From positions 365,110 through 429,109 of the forward strand of contig NZ_CP123991.1 of assembly GCF_029919255.1 (NCBI RefSeq): a DNA stretch of 64,000 nt. Direction: 5' to 3'. Numbering within the stretch: position 1 is the first letter of the stretch; each line of letters starts with the position of its first letter. Made by a program: the position numbers and the translations under genes. Source of the DNA: a cyanobacterium endosymbiont of Epithemia clementina EcSB. GTDB taxonomy: Bacteria; Cyanobacteriota; Cyanobacteriia; Cyanobacteriales; Microcystaceae. Shown here in pieces: positions 9,531-19,201 of this stretch. Under the pieces are notes generated by a model that was not told where the DNA came from, made no database searches, and saw only the letters and a program-made list of their open reading frames with translations.

Positions 9531-9722
9531 AAGAAAGAAACCATTAGAGAGATAGTAAAAGAAACTAGAGGTGAACTATGGCAGCTCCTATCTGACTCTC
9601 CAAATTTTAACAAAATTTAGAATCGGTGGTCTGTTGTAAAAACTTTGAGCAAACAAATGTTACTTAAATTTAAAATAGCTAGAGAAGAAGTAGAAAAGAA
9701 AAAGAATATAGAAGGTGAATAA
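9531..9722 (+). pseudogene. C-terminal end of an IS630-type transposase (plus strand)
   Basis: One continuous frame reads GELWQLLSDSPNFNKI, a TAG stop, then NRWSVVKTLSKQ and a lysine-rich tail ending in TAA at 9720-9722. It matches the IS630 pattern LPPYSPDFNPIE-W--LK. The TAG (9618-9620) falls exactly where the catalytic glutamate codon (GAG) is expected, so a single G-to-T change would have removed the active site. The rest of the element upstream is not readable. Confidence 0.65.
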
Positions 9723-10483
9723 CATTAGATAAAAGCGTATTAAATTTCGTAAATATGTTTTAAGATAAATATGATTTAGATAAAGCAGTTAGATAAAGTT
9801 TCGATCAAAGGCATTTTTATAAAAAAAATAAACGAAATAAACTTAATTATAGTTACTGATATCAAGATAAATAAATATTTTTTGCTGTTTATTTATGACT
9901 ACTAAGTTTAGATTATTCTAAAAAGAATATAGTTAAGTATAGTTATATATTATTGATACTTTTCTTCTTGAAAAATAAAAAAATAAAAATTAATTAGTTA
10001 ACGACCTAAAATTTATATATAAAATTTGTATTTTTATTGAAAATAAATATCTAAGATATAAACTATATTATACCCCTATTTAATAGGTCAAATTAGTTAG
10101 TAAAAAGCCATCATAATTTTATGTCAACTATCTTGATTAATAAAGTGATGGTTAGAAAGTATGTAACTTGATTAAAGGTGATAATAATTCAATGGCGTCC
10201 ATCAGAAAGTTCTTTATTTCGAATATATATAAAACTATTTTATCCTATTTTAAAGCTGACTATAAGAACTAGTAGGTTCTTTTAAACATAAATAATTATT
10301 TATTTAACTAAGTTGATTATCGGATGCTAAAAGTATAAAAATAGCTTAATTGTTTAGTTAGATAAAAATTAATTTTTATTATTTTAATGTAGTATTAACC
10401 ATATTTCTTGTAAAGAAATTACATAACATATTTATTAAAGCTGTATTTATTTAATTTAAAAACTTTCTATGGACAATAGAGAC

Positions 10484-10522
10484 AATAACAAATTAAATTT
10501 TTATAAAATTTAATTTGTTATT
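10484..10522. repeat. Hairpin with 18-bp perfect stem
   Basis: Bases 10484-10501 pair with 10505-10522 around a 3-base loop. The stem is almost entirely A/T. It stands alone in the spacer upstream of the lpt operon and is too far from any intact gene end to be a working terminator of one. Confidence 0.55.
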
Positions 10523-10896
10523 TAATGGTTCTATATTTTTTATCTTCTTGTTAAGAAATATAAGAATCTTTACTTTTTTAAAGATAAAAGCCAGATTTTT
10601 AATATGAATAAAGATTAAAATTCATGCATTCAATTAATAACAATCTCACTTACTTGAACATTCCTTTTTAACTTAAAACAGTGACTGCTATTTTGAAACC
10701 TAGTATTAACATACAGCAATTATATATTTTCCTTCTAAAGAGGGCTGCCCAAAGAAAATATTTTTAAATAAAAGAGGACACGACGGGATACCCAATGACT
10801 AAAGTCCACGTGATGTTTTTGCAACTTCCGAACCAACTCGTTATTTTTATCCCTATAATCGAATCAATAATCTTGAACCACTAGACTAGAAAAGCA

Positions 10897-11406
10897 ATGT
10901 TGTCCGTTCCGGTACTAATGCCCAGATATTCCTTAAAAGTTCTAGAGAGTGTTATCGCCCTAATAATAGGAATTTTGACCATTCAATGGACACCCCTAAA
11001 CGCGATTGCCCAAACCCCATCCTCAAACAGTCCCCTAACCGTTCGAGCTGATATTCAAGAGGCCAACTCGGAAACGGGTGTTGTCACCGCTAGAGGTAAT
11101 GTGCAAATTTTTTATCCCGCCCACCAAATTCAAGGAACTGCTGCCCAAGCACAATATTTTAGTCGAGAACGTCGTCTAGTTTTAACAGGTAATGTTTACG
11201 TCTTACAAGAAGGGAATAGTATGCGAGCAGAAATCATGACCTATCTCATTGATGAAGGACGATTTATTGCCACGCCAGAATCTAGCGAGCAAGTTGAATC
11301 TATCTATCTCGTCACTGAAAACGAAGAAAGTCCCCCTGCCCCTGCATCGGTAGCTCCTGCTCCTCCTTTGAACTCAGCTCCTTTGCCCCCACTCTTAAAT
11401 CCTTAA
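10897..11406 (+). CDS. lptA: LptA-like periplasmic lipopolysaccharide transport protein
   Basis: A 169-residue OstA/LptA-domain protein expected to form the periplasmic bridge that carries lipopolysaccharide to the outer membrane. An N-terminal hydrophobic stretch (about residues 12-35, ending in NAIAQT) is a signal peptide. The OstA fold follows with the ADIQEANSETGVVTARGNVQ and LTGNVYVLQEG repeats. The tail is proline- and alanine-rich. A second ATG at 10918 is an equally plausible start and would give a tighter signal peptide. The gene leads an operon with lptB 78 bases after its stop and an lptF/G-type permease next, which supports the assignment. Confidence 0.85.
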   Translation: MLSVPVLMPRYSLKVLESVIALIIGILTIQWTPLNAIAQTPSSNSPLTVRADIQEANSETGVVTARGNVQIFYPAHQIQGTAAQAQYFSRERRLVLTGNVYVLQEGNSMRAEIMTYLIDEGRFIATPESSEQVESIYLVTENEESPPAPASVAPAPPLNSAPLPPLLNP

Positions 11407-11484
11407 TCGGCAATTAAATAGTTGCGATTTTCGATAAGGTGTCTTTTTAAAATTTCTAAATTAGCGACTTCTGAATTCAATATA

Positions 11485-12213
11485 ATGACACTCGTTTTAG
11501 ATAACATTCATAAATCTTACGGAAAACGCTTCGTCGTTAATCGGGTTAACTTACAAGTAGCTCCTGGGGAAATTGTTGGACTTCTTGGTCCTAATGGAGC
11601 GGGCAAAACTACTACCTTTTATATTGCGACAGGGTTAATTAAACCCAATGCGGGTAGAGTGTGGCTTCATCAACAAGACGTTACTACTTTGTCCCTGAGT
11701 AAAAGAGCGCGGTTAGGAATCGGTTACATGACTCAACAGGCGAGTATTTTTCGCCATTTGAGTGTTCGAGAAAACATTCACTTAGCTCTAGAACAAACTG
11801 AAGTTCCCTTTCGCCAACGGGCGAACCGTCTACATCAACTTATGGAAGAATTTCGTCTAGAAAAAATTGCCAATACTCAAGGCTCTCAAGTCTCTGGAGG
11901 AGAACGACGGCGCACAGAACTCGCTAGGGCCTTAGCCGTAGGACTCAATGGACCCGAATTTCTGTTATTAGATGAGCCTTTTGCTGGGGTTGATCCGATC
12001 GCGGTTTCGGAAATTCAAACTTTGATCGCCCAATTACGTGATCGCAACATAGGTATCCTAATTACCGACCATAATGTCCGAGAAACCCTTGCTATTACTA
12101 ATCGTGCCTATATCATGCGTGACGGTCAGATTCTAGCTTCTGGTAGTGCTGAAGAACTTTATACCAATGATTTAGTGAGACAGTATTATCTAGGGGAAAA
12201 CTTCCAGTTATAA
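11485..12213 (+). CDS. lptB: LPS export ABC transporter ATP-binding protein LptB
   Basis: A 242-residue ATPase that powers lipopolysaccharide extraction from the inner membrane. From the ATG at 11485, Walker A GPNGAGKTT is at 35-43, the Q-loop follows near YMTQQASIFRHLSVREN, the signature is VSGGERRRTELARAL and Walker B is FLLLDEPFAGVDP, typical of LptB. The frame is open to a TTG at 11422, but the extra 21 residues are unlike the family and the internal ATG gives the canonical MTLVLDNIHKSYG start. It lies between lptA and the permease gene (21 bases to the next ATG), so the three are probably co-transcribed. Confidence 0.95.
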   Translation: MTLVLDNIHKSYGKRFVVNRVNLQVAPGEIVGLLGPNGAGKTTTFYIATGLIKPNAGRVWLHQQDVTTLSLSKRARLGIGYMTQQASIFRHLSVRENIHLALEQTEVPFRQRANRLHQLMEEFRLEKIANTQGSQVSGGERRRTELARALAVGLNGPEFLLLDEPFAGVDPIAVSEIQTLIAQLRDRNIGILITDHNVRETLAITNRAYIMRDGQILASGSAEELYTNDLVRQYYLGENFQL

Positions 12214-12234
12214 CAAAAATAACTTAAAATTACC

Positions 12235-13413
12235 ATGAATATGGGGCAATTAAAATTTAGAAAGGTTAATTTAGAACTTCCTGGCTTATCCATTATGGAT
12301 CGCTATCTTTTTATTGAGATTTTATTACCTTTTCTCTTTGGAATGGGGATTTTTACCTCATTAGGTATTGCAATCGGAACTTTATTTGATCTGGTGCGCC
12401 GTGTCACAGAATCTGGTTTATTGCTTACCATAGCCTTAAAAATTCTGGCATTGAAAATGCCTGGATTCGTTGTTTTGGCTTTTCCAATGGCCATGTTATT
12501 GGCGGCTTTAATGGCTTATAGTCGTCTATCGAGCGATAGTGAATTAATTGCTATGAGGAGTTTAGGGGTTAGTATTTACCGCTTAGTAATTCCTTCAGTG
12601 TTGTTTAGCTTAATCGTGACAGGATGTGCCTTTGTAGTGAATGATTGGATCGCCCCAGCAGCCACCCACGAAGCGGCCGTTACCCTAGAAAAGGCTGTTA
12701 ACCAAGAACGTCCTAATTTTACAGAACGAAATATTGTTTATCCCGAATACCGTACCATTCAACAGGAAGATGGAAAGGAAGCAACTATTTTAAGCCGTCT
12801 ATTCTATGCAGAGGAATTTAATGGGAAACAAATGCGGGGACTGACGATCCTTGATCGCACTCAAGAAGGGGTGAACCAAATTGTTACATCTCAGTCGGCA
12901 ACATGGAATATTTTGACTAATACCTGGGATTTTTTCAACGGAACGATTTATTTAATTGCCCCTGATGGTTCCTATCGCAATATTGTCCGGTTTCAACATC
13001 AGCAATTAGCTTTACCCCGCGCCCCTTTAGATGTAGCAAATCGTCGTCAAAACTTTACGGAAATGAGTATTCGTGAGACCAAAGAATATTTAAAAGTCAT
13101 GAAACTCAGCGGTAATGAAAAACGGGCTCGCAAGATACAAGTTCGTATCCAAGAAAAGTATGCTCTTCCCTTTGTCTGTGTAGTATTTGGGTTGGTGGGA
13201 GCAGCGATCGGAGTTAGACCGCAAAATACCAATCGAGCCACCAGTTTTGGAATTTGTGTTGGGTTAATTTTCGGTTATTATCTTCTTGCTTTCGTCACTA
13301 GTTCTTTAGGAATTTGGGGTATTTTCACTCCGTTTCTAGCAGCTTGGACTCCTAATATTTTAGGACTGAGTGCCGGAGTATTATTACTAGTGCAATCAGC
13401 CCATCTAAGATAG
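12235..13413 (+). CDS. LptF/LptG-family (YjgP/YjgQ) lipopolysaccharide export permease
   Basis: A 392-residue inner-membrane protein forming the permease half of the LPS exporter with LptB. It has the family topology: hydrophobic helices near residues 25-130 (MDRYLFIEILLPFLFGMGIF start, KMPGFVVLAFPMAMLLAALM), a periplasmic beta-jellyroll of about 150 residues, and three C-terminal helices. The sequence PFVCVVFGLVGAAIGVRP is a hallmark of YjgP/YjgQ proteins. Cyanobacteria generally carry one such gene and it serves for both F and G, so I give no letter. It is the last gene of the lptA-lptB operon. Confidence 0.9.
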   Translation: MNMGQLKFRKVNLELPGLSIMDRYLFIEILLPFLFGMGIFTSLGIAIGTLFDLVRRVTESGLLLTIALKILALKMPGFVVLAFPMAMLLAALMAYSRLSSDSELIAMRSLGVSIYRLVIPSVLFSLIVTGCAFVVNDWIAPAATHEAAVTLEKAVNQERPNFTERNIVYPEYRTIQQEDGKEATILSRLFYAEEFNGKQMRGLTILDRTQEGVNQIVTSQSATWNILTNTWDFFNGTIYLIAPDGSYRNIVRFQHQQLALPRAPLDVANRRQNFTEMSIRETKEYLKVMKLSGNEKRARKIQVRIQEKYALPFVCVVFGLVGAAIGVRPQNTNRATSFGICVGLIFGYYLLAFVTSSLGIWGIFTPFLAAWTPNILGLSAGVLLLVQSAHLR

Positions 13414-13639
13414 TTAAAATAGGAAAAAACATGATATTTAAAATTATTTTTAAATGAAAAGTAAGCAAGATATCCAGATTTTTTCATAGATTCCTAGCAA
13501 ACATTTGTAAAATCACTCTCTATAATTAGAACCAGCGCAAAAATTAAGTAATTGTAAGATTTAACTTTTTAACTTAATTAGAGCTATTTACTTAGGTAGG
13601 TTTAAATCAATAGCTAAAAGGTAAAAAATTTATTTGCGA

Positions 13640-14617
13640 TTAAATACTGCTAGTTTGAAATAGATGACCAATGACTTCCTCTATGGGAGGGTCAGTTACA
13701 TTAAGATCAATGACCTCCAATTGATCTAAAATATGGGTAATCATAGTGATTAAATTTTCCCGTTTAACTAAAAACCGAACTGCCTGTCCATCAACGGTTT
13801 CAACTTTCCCATAACTAGCTAATTGATCAGTTGAAATAGAATTAGCTAATTCTACATTTACCTGTCGATAAGGAGCAAATTTTGCTAAAATTTTTTCTAA
13901 ATCTCCATCGTAAATTAATTGTCCTTGATGAATCAATAAAACCCGTTTGCATAAAGCCGTAATATCAGCCATATAATGACTGGTTAACAAAATTGTTGCT
14001 TGATACTGTTGATTATAATCCCGTAAAAATTCCCTGATCGCAGCTTGAGCATTAACATCTAATCCTAAAGTCGGTTCATCTAAAAATAATACTTGGGGAT
14101 GATGTAAAAGAGCGGCTAACAATTCAGCTTTCATCCGTTCCCCTAAAGACAGTTTACGGACAGGTTGGGTTAGTTTATCTTCAATTGATAGCATTTTAGA
14201 CAATTCTTGTAGTCGTTGTTTGAAGATTTTGTCGGGAATTTTATAGACTGCCCCGTTAATCCTTAACGAATCTAGTGTAGGTAAATCCCATAATAATTGC
14301 TGTTTTTGTCCCATCACTAAACTAGTTTTTTGCAGAAACTGGGATTGGCGACGAAAGGGAATATACCCTGCAATTTTTACTTTTCCTTCTGAGGGATGAA
14401 TCAGTCCAGAAAGCATCTTTAGAGTCGTAGTTTTACCTGCACCATTAGCTCCAAGAAACCCAACTATTTCTCCCGGTTCAATGGTAAATGAGATATCTTT
14501 AACAGCTTCTACTTGTCGGTAAGTTCGATTAAAAAAATGGGATAATGTTCCTTTAATTCCAGGTTTTTTTATAGGAATGGAGTAGGTTTTACCTAGATTT
14601 TCGACAGTAATTGACAT
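13640..14617 (-). CDS. ABC-2-type transporter ATP-binding protein (COG4586-like)
   Basis: A 325-residue ATPase of an ABC-2 exporter. Walker A GANGAGKTT is at about 56-64, the signature is LSLGERMKAELLAALLHHP and Walker B VLFLDEPTLGLD, followed by the switch histidine in LLTSHYMADITAL. The extended N-terminus (FFNRTYRQVEAVKDISF) and the C-terminal 90 residues are typical of the subgroup that works with two DUF990-like six-helix permeases. Those permease genes are not in the window. The substrate cannot be deduced. It is followed on the same strand, 29 bases away, by hpnA upstream, so the two may be co-transcribed with hpnA first. Confidence 0.88.
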   Translation of the reverse strand: MSITVENLGKTYSIPIKKPGIKGTLSHFFNRTYRQVEAVKDISFTIEPGEIVGFLGANGAGKTTTLKMLSGLIHPSEGKVKIAGYIPFRRQSQFLQKTSLVMGQKQQLLWDLPTLDSLRINGAVYKIPDKIFKQRLQELSKMLSIEDKLTQPVRKLSLGERMKAELLAALLHHPQVLFLDEPTLGLDVNAQAAIREFLRDYNQQYQATILLTSHYMADITALCKRVLLIHQGQLIYDGDLEKILAKFAPYRQVNVELANSISTDQLASYGKVETVDGQAVRFLVKRENLITMITHILDQLEVIDLNVTDPPIEEVIGHLFQTSSI

Positions 14618-14646
14618 TATAGTTAAAATTGATAATTGTTGAACTT

Positions 14647-15633
14647 TTAGTAATATCCGTGATCAACAAACCAGGTAACAGCATCTTGTAAGGCTTGTTT
14701 AACCGATGATTGGGGCAATCCTAATTCCTGGACCGCTTTGGTTCCATCGTAGTACATCGGAAACTTGGACATTCGAACTCCATCTAGGGTTAGGGATGGA
14801 GATCTTCCCAGAGGAGCTAACAGAGATTCTTCAATCCAAGCGACAGTTAAAGGTAGCCAAAGAGGAACAGTTTGCTGGGGAGCATTTAACTGAGTAATAG
14901 TGGCTAATTCTTCTAATAGATCTTTAAGGCTTAAATTTTTGTTTCCCAGGAGGTAACGTTCCCCTGATCTCCCTTTTTCTAAAGCTAATAAATGACCCCA
15001 GGCTACATCCCGCACGTCAATCAAGTTCAACCCTGTGTCTACATAAGCGGGCATTTGACGGCGTAAAAATCTCAAGATAATCTTTCCCGTGGGGGTAGGT
15101 TTAATGTCCCATGGTCCGATAGGGGTACTGGGGTTGACAATTACTATATCTTGACCATTTTGGACAGCTTTGTGAGCTTCTTGTTCAGCCCAATATTTTG
15201 ATTTTTTGTAGTGACCAACTAACTTCTCTACTGGACTTTGATAAGTTTCATTAATGATTTGACCGGATTTTCCCACACCAATTGCGGCGACCGAACTTGT
15301 GTAAACCGTGCGTTCAATTCTAGCTTGACGGGCGGCTTCTAGAATTGAACGAGTTCCTAAAACATTACTTTGATAGAGTTGGTAGCGATCTTGTTGATAG
15401 AGAGAATAGTGAGCTGCAACGTGAAAAAGTATGTGAGTTCCTCGCATTTTTGCAGCCAAGTCTGGACTATTGAGATCGCCTTCCACCTGTTCAACATCTA
15501 GCCCTTTAAGGTTATCTAAACAACTTTGTGGACGCACTAATACTCGCACTTGATGACCTTGTTGTAATAACAACCGAACTAGGTTTGCGCCGACAAATCC
15601 CGTTCCTCCTGTAATAAATGCCTTAATTGTCAT
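14647..15633 (-). CDS. hpnA: Hopanoid-associated sugar epimerase HpnA
   Basis: A 328-residue NAD(P)-binding extended SDR protein. From the ATG at 15633 it begins MTIKAFITGGTGFVGANL with the GxxGxxG nucleotide motif. It has the VYTSSVAAIG segment and catalytic YKKSK (YxxxK), then NPSTPIGPWDIKPTPTG, which is characteristic of HpnA. The frame is open upstream to 15678, but the additional 15 residues are lysine-rich and lie before the family start. HpnA acts in side-chain modification of hopanoids; no other hopanoid gene is in the window. It lies 29 bases upstream of the ABC-2 ATPase gene on the same strand. Confidence 0.85.
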   Translation of the reverse strand: MTIKAFITGGTGFVGANLVRLLLQQGHQVRVLVRPQSCLDNLKGLDVEQVEGDLNSPDLAAKMRGTHILFHVAAHYSLYQQDRYQLYQSNVLGTRSILEAARQARIERTVYTSSVAAIGVGKSGQIINETYQSPVEKLVGHYKKSKYWAEQEAHKAVQNGQDIVIVNPSTPIGPWDIKPTPTGKIILRFLRRQMPAYVDTGLNLIDVRDVAWGHLLALEKGRSGERYLLGNKNLSLKDLLEELATITQLNAPQQTVPLWLPLTVAWIEESLLAPLGRSPSLTLDGVRMSKFPMYYDGTKAVQELGLPQSSVKQALQDAVTWFVDHGYY

Positions 15634-15678
15634 TTTCGAAGTATTTTTTTTGTAATCAAATGTACGTTGATTTCTCAT

Positions 15679-16716
15679 TGCTTAGATAGGCATAATCAGC
15701 AAGAGACTTTTTTTGTAAACAAAAAATTAAGGTAGAATGTGTTAGGCAAACTCTTTTTATTGAATACAAACTAAGGTTTTCATTATACTGTGACGCACCT
15801 TTCATGAACAAGCTTTTACATATTCCCCTAAACTAACATACCCTTCAATTACATTGAAATTAACTTCACAAATGTTTTTTACAAGTTTTCTATCAATAGC
15901 AGAAAATAATGCTGAATAATCCTTACCCATAATTTTTAAATATACTACTTATTAAATATTTTTACGAACTCCATTTATACTCTCAGTATTTAACCAATTT
16001 TTGGATGTCTGACTTGTAAATAAATTTACACTTTTTAAGTAACACTTAGACAGAAAGTTAGGATTGTCAAAGTTACGTTTTTTTATTTGTTCCATTTTGT
16101 TATCAAGGGTCGAAATATATAAAGTACTTTCTCGCAAAATCATCATAAATCTATTAGTGCTGACACCTTGATATTTAATTAAAACAAAACTCAACTAAAA
16201 ACTATGTGTAGACCGAAGATCAATTGATTTGACGCCTATTTTAGAGCCTATTTTGTGTTAGATTACTTAATCTAATGCGGGTCTGAACTTATAATATTGT
16301 AACATTCCTAATTATTGTTTAAATTGAATCTACTTACTAATAACGTTCCAGTTCTAACTTGGAAAATGCTGCCTGAAACTGAAACTTTTAGATAATCTGC
16401 CCCTAAGCGCAGTAATCTTTGTTGAGGGACTCTGTTTTCGTTTGAAGAAATTGTTCCCATTTCGATCACAGTACAAATTTGTAAAATAGAAACGGACTTT
16501 GAAGCTTAAAATTACTTTTCGAACATCTTTAGTATTTGTCAACATAAAAAAGAGAGTATATGTCATTTAAATTACTTATAAAGACTAATGTTACACAAAT
16601 GTTTTTAGAAGTAATTTAACAACTTCACTAGATATTTATTCATAAAATAATTACAAAAAAATTGCTTGTAAAAATATTTAAATGGTGTTTGTTAGTGATT
16701 AAAGTTTCTGGTCTAC
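15679..16716. other. 1 kb spacer with short minus-strand open frames
   Basis: Three minus-strand frames survive: 15802-15930 (42 residues), 15952-16194 (80 residues) and 16354-16566 (70 residues). The first two could be pieces of one eroded gene, since both are low-complexity-free and consecutive. None has a recognisable domain. The third contains CDRNGNNFFKRKQSPSTKI, which looks protein-like but is unassigned. I treat them as probable decayed coding sequence. Confidence 0.35.
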
Positions 16717-17478
16717 TTAAGCAACATTAGCCTCAATTAATATCTCAGCTATTTCAAGATTTGCGGTTACATTCTGCACATCGTCAAGAGTTTCTAATGT
16801 ATCAACTAATTTTAAAATTGATCTGTATTGACCCGGATCATTTACTGCTACAATGGAATTGGGAATCCATCGTAATTCCACTTCAAAAAAATTAATTTTT
16901 TTCTTTCTTAAGGTTTTAGTTAGAGTATCTAAATTGGTAACTTCACTAAAGATTTCAGCCCTCATTTCTTCTTCAAATAATTTATAGGTATCTGCCCCCC
17001 CTTCGACGGAAGCTTCAAGAAGAAAATCTTCATTTACTTCTCCTTCAAGGATGACGACTACTTTTTGGTCAAACATCCAACTTACACAACCAATTTCCCC
17101 TAAATTCTCCCCATTTTTACTAAAAGCTTCCCTCAGATCAGCAGCCGTACGGTTGCGATTGTCAGTTAGGGCTTCAATGAGTATAGCCACGCCTCCTAAT
17201 CCGTAACCTTCATAGCGAACTTCTTCATACATAGTCTCGTTATTTTCATAGGTTCCTGCCCCTTTAGCGATCGCTCGTTCGATATTTTCATGAGGAATCC
17301 CGGCAGCTTTGGCTTTTTCAATTGCAGTCCTAAGTTGGAAATTAGCCGCTGGATCAGGGAGTCCATGTTTTGCTGCCATAATAATGGCACGAGATAATTG
17401 GGTAAAAGTTTTGCCTTTCTTTTCATCAACTCTTTCTTTTTGGCGTTTGATATTTGCCCACTTACTATGACCTGCCAT
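16717..17478 (-). CDS. yebC: YebC/PmpR/TACO1-family protein
   Basis: A 253-residue member of the YebC family, beginning with the diagnostic MAGHSKWANIKRQKERVDEKK. It continues with AARHG-like, PDPAANFQLRTAIEKAKAAG, RYEGYGLGGVAILIEALTDN and NLGEIGCVSWMF blocks. Members have been described as DNA-binding regulators and, more recently, as ribosome-associated factors that help translation of difficult sequences; this sequence alone does not decide between them. Length and motifs are normal. It stands alone, with long spacers on both sides. Confidence 0.95.
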   Translation of the reverse strand: MAGHSKWANIKRQKERVDEKKGKTFTQLSRAIIMAAKHGLPDPAANFQLRTAIEKAKAAGIPHENIERAIAKGAGTYENNETMYEEVRYEGYGLGGVAILIEALTDNRNRTAADLREAFSKNGENLGEIGCVSWMFDQKVVVILEGEVNEDFLLEASVEGGADTYKLFEEEMRAEIFSEVTNLDTLTKTLRKKKINFFEVELRWIPNSIVAVNDPGQYRSILKLVDTLETLDDVQNVTANLEIAEILIEANVA

Positions 17479-17973
17479 AATTTTTTAACAAACTATATAT
17501 GCTGTTTTATTTTACTACATTCTTAACTAAATTATAAACAGTTAATCTTCTTATAGAAGAAGTACTTAACTTTAACAATTAAGTCAAGATCCATTCGTTT
17601 AAATTTTCAGTTTAATTAAACTAATAAAATATTAAAATTATTTGTATAATAGATTCAATCTAATCTCCTAGACTTCTTAATTTAATTTAAGTAGCCTGAT
17701 AATATTATCAAATAAAGTTCTTGATTTATTTTCTGAATATAGGTATAGAAATAATACTTGACATTGAACAATCTAATAAATATGGAGTACTTACTAATAT
17801 AACATTCAGTTAAATTAGAAAAATATTAATACCTTTATCGAAAGAACAAATACATACTAATTTTTGTAGCTTTTTTGTAGCTTTTTTATTTAAGTTATTG
17901 ACTAGGTTTTTCTTTTTCTTTCAAAAAAAATTGAGCAATCTGCATGTTTACTAGCTAGTTAAATTTAAAACCT

Positions 17974-18035
17974 AAATCTTGAAGAATAATTTCCTATTTT
18001 TATCTATAAAAATAGGAAATTATTCTTCAAGATTT
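17974..18035. repeat. Hairpin with 29-bp perfect stem and 4-base loop
   Basis: Bases 17974-18002 are perfectly complementary to 18007-18035. This is the longest perfect inverted repeat I found in the window. It has no intact neighbour within 480 bases (yebC starts at 17478 and runs the other way). T-rich sequence follows on the right. Possible explanations are a terminator left after gene loss or a small palindromic element. Confidence 0.7.
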
Positions 18036-18354
18036 TGATTATTTTACCACTCAATAAAATTAGACTAAAAATAGAAACTATTTATATAAGTTTACATGAA
18101 TAAAAAAGCCTGTGTATTTTTTTACTTCAAATATCAGCGTAATTACTCTCCGGATAAAAAATATATTTTTTATCTAATTTTTATTTAATTAGCTTGCAAT
18201 ACTTAGCTAATTTGTTAATTTAATTTTGTACGATGTAAAATTTTGAGCCCAATCAATTTTAATCTTAAAAGACATTATAGACATATTTTTTAAAAAAATT
18301 AAATTTAAATACCTGTCTCGTTAATATAACTTGTTATTATAAAACTAATTGTGG

Positions 18355-18400
18355 TTATCCAAATAACTTTATAATATTTGTTATGAAGTTATTTGGATAA
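18355..18400. repeat. Hairpin with 15-bp perfect stem
   Basis: Bases 18355-18369 pair with 18386-18400 around a 16-base loop. It lies about 400 bases beyond the 3' end of the dead holin-like gene (minus strand), so it may have been that gene's terminator or an unrelated relic. Confidence 0.5.
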
Positions 18401-18796
18401 ATAAGTTTGCTATTGATAAATCCTTTCAAAATATCGAATAGAATTAAAATTTATTTTTTAGATTACCTTACTTATTGGAAAACTAAATTCTAATAGTAAT
18501 AGATAACTAACAAAACTTTGACTATATTCTCTTATTTAAAACTAGAGTGAACGCTGAAACAGCAATAGTTTTTCCACTTATTGGAGTCATTTAAAGGGGA
18601 CCTCTATCCTTACTTCCAAACTAATTAATAAAAACTTTTCTTAAAATCAACAATTGCCGTTTATCTTGTTCAATTAGATTTATCAAGTAATGTTTGAATT
18701 AATAATCATTTTCTCTGTTATGAATCAGTAAATTTGATATATTATTAGATAATAGGCTGTTCACAACCCCAAAAAAAATGAATCAAAAAGTGCACT

Positions 18797-19069
18797 TTAA
18801 AATTCATACCTCAATCTAAATCCTTGAACTAAAGCTGCTGCCAGCTTAAAGATTATGGTATTGATGATAATCAAAAACAGCCCCAATGTCAAAATAGTTA
18901 TATGAACTGTTAAGACTTATAATATTGGTTTGACAATGGCGTTTACCATACCAAATACAATAGCAGTTACCAATGCCTTTAAAGAACGATCAACTTTTAC
19001 TCCAATCGGTAATTGATCAATAATCAATAAATTAATAGCAGTTAGTAACAACTATATCAAGAAGTCCAT
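18797..19069 (-). pseudogene. Dead phage-holin-family small membrane protein gene (PF04020-like)
   Basis: One minus-strand frame starts MDFLI, meets a stop, then reads LLLTAINLLIIDQLPIGVKV, continues DRSLKALVTAIVFGMVNAIV with KPIL and a second stop, and then VLTVHITILTLGLFLIIINT, ending with FKLAAALVQGFRLRYEF and TAA. The pattern of a four-helix protein with GLVNAIVKPIL and LPVTILTLGLFLFVINA blocks is that of the small holin-IV-like membrane family widespread in cyanobacteria. Two nonsense codons and an early C-terminal end mark it as inactive. Confidence 0.82.
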
Positions 19070-19201
19070 CACTTACTTTTTATTAGTTTACATCAGATTA
19101 TAAAAAATAATTGAACTATTTTTTGATTTAATTTAATTAACTAAAATAACTGTCGTATTTGCTTACTCTACGGACTCAAGATTTTTTTAATGAAAAGTCT
19201 C

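Larger units (their letters stand above)
8638..10896. other. 2.26 kb A+T-rich spacer with a dead transposase end and three palindromes
   Basis: No intact gene is seen. Recognisable items are palindromes at 8957-8986, 9410-9453 and 10484-10522 and an IS630-like C-terminus at 9531-9722. The 10740-10890 stretch has higher G+C and may be eroded coding sequence, but I cannot identify it. Confidence 0.5.
17479..18796. other. 1.3 kb A+T-rich spacer with two strong hairpins
   Basis: No coding signal is recognisable. The stretch holds the hairpins at 17974-18035 and 18355-18400, and a short tandem run of TTTTTTGTAGC-like units around 17860-17890. Confidence 0.5.

Noticed and set aside
13047-13487. 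Two minus-strand frames opposite the LptF/G-type gene
   Set aside because: They are antisense shadows of a well-supported plus-strand gene.
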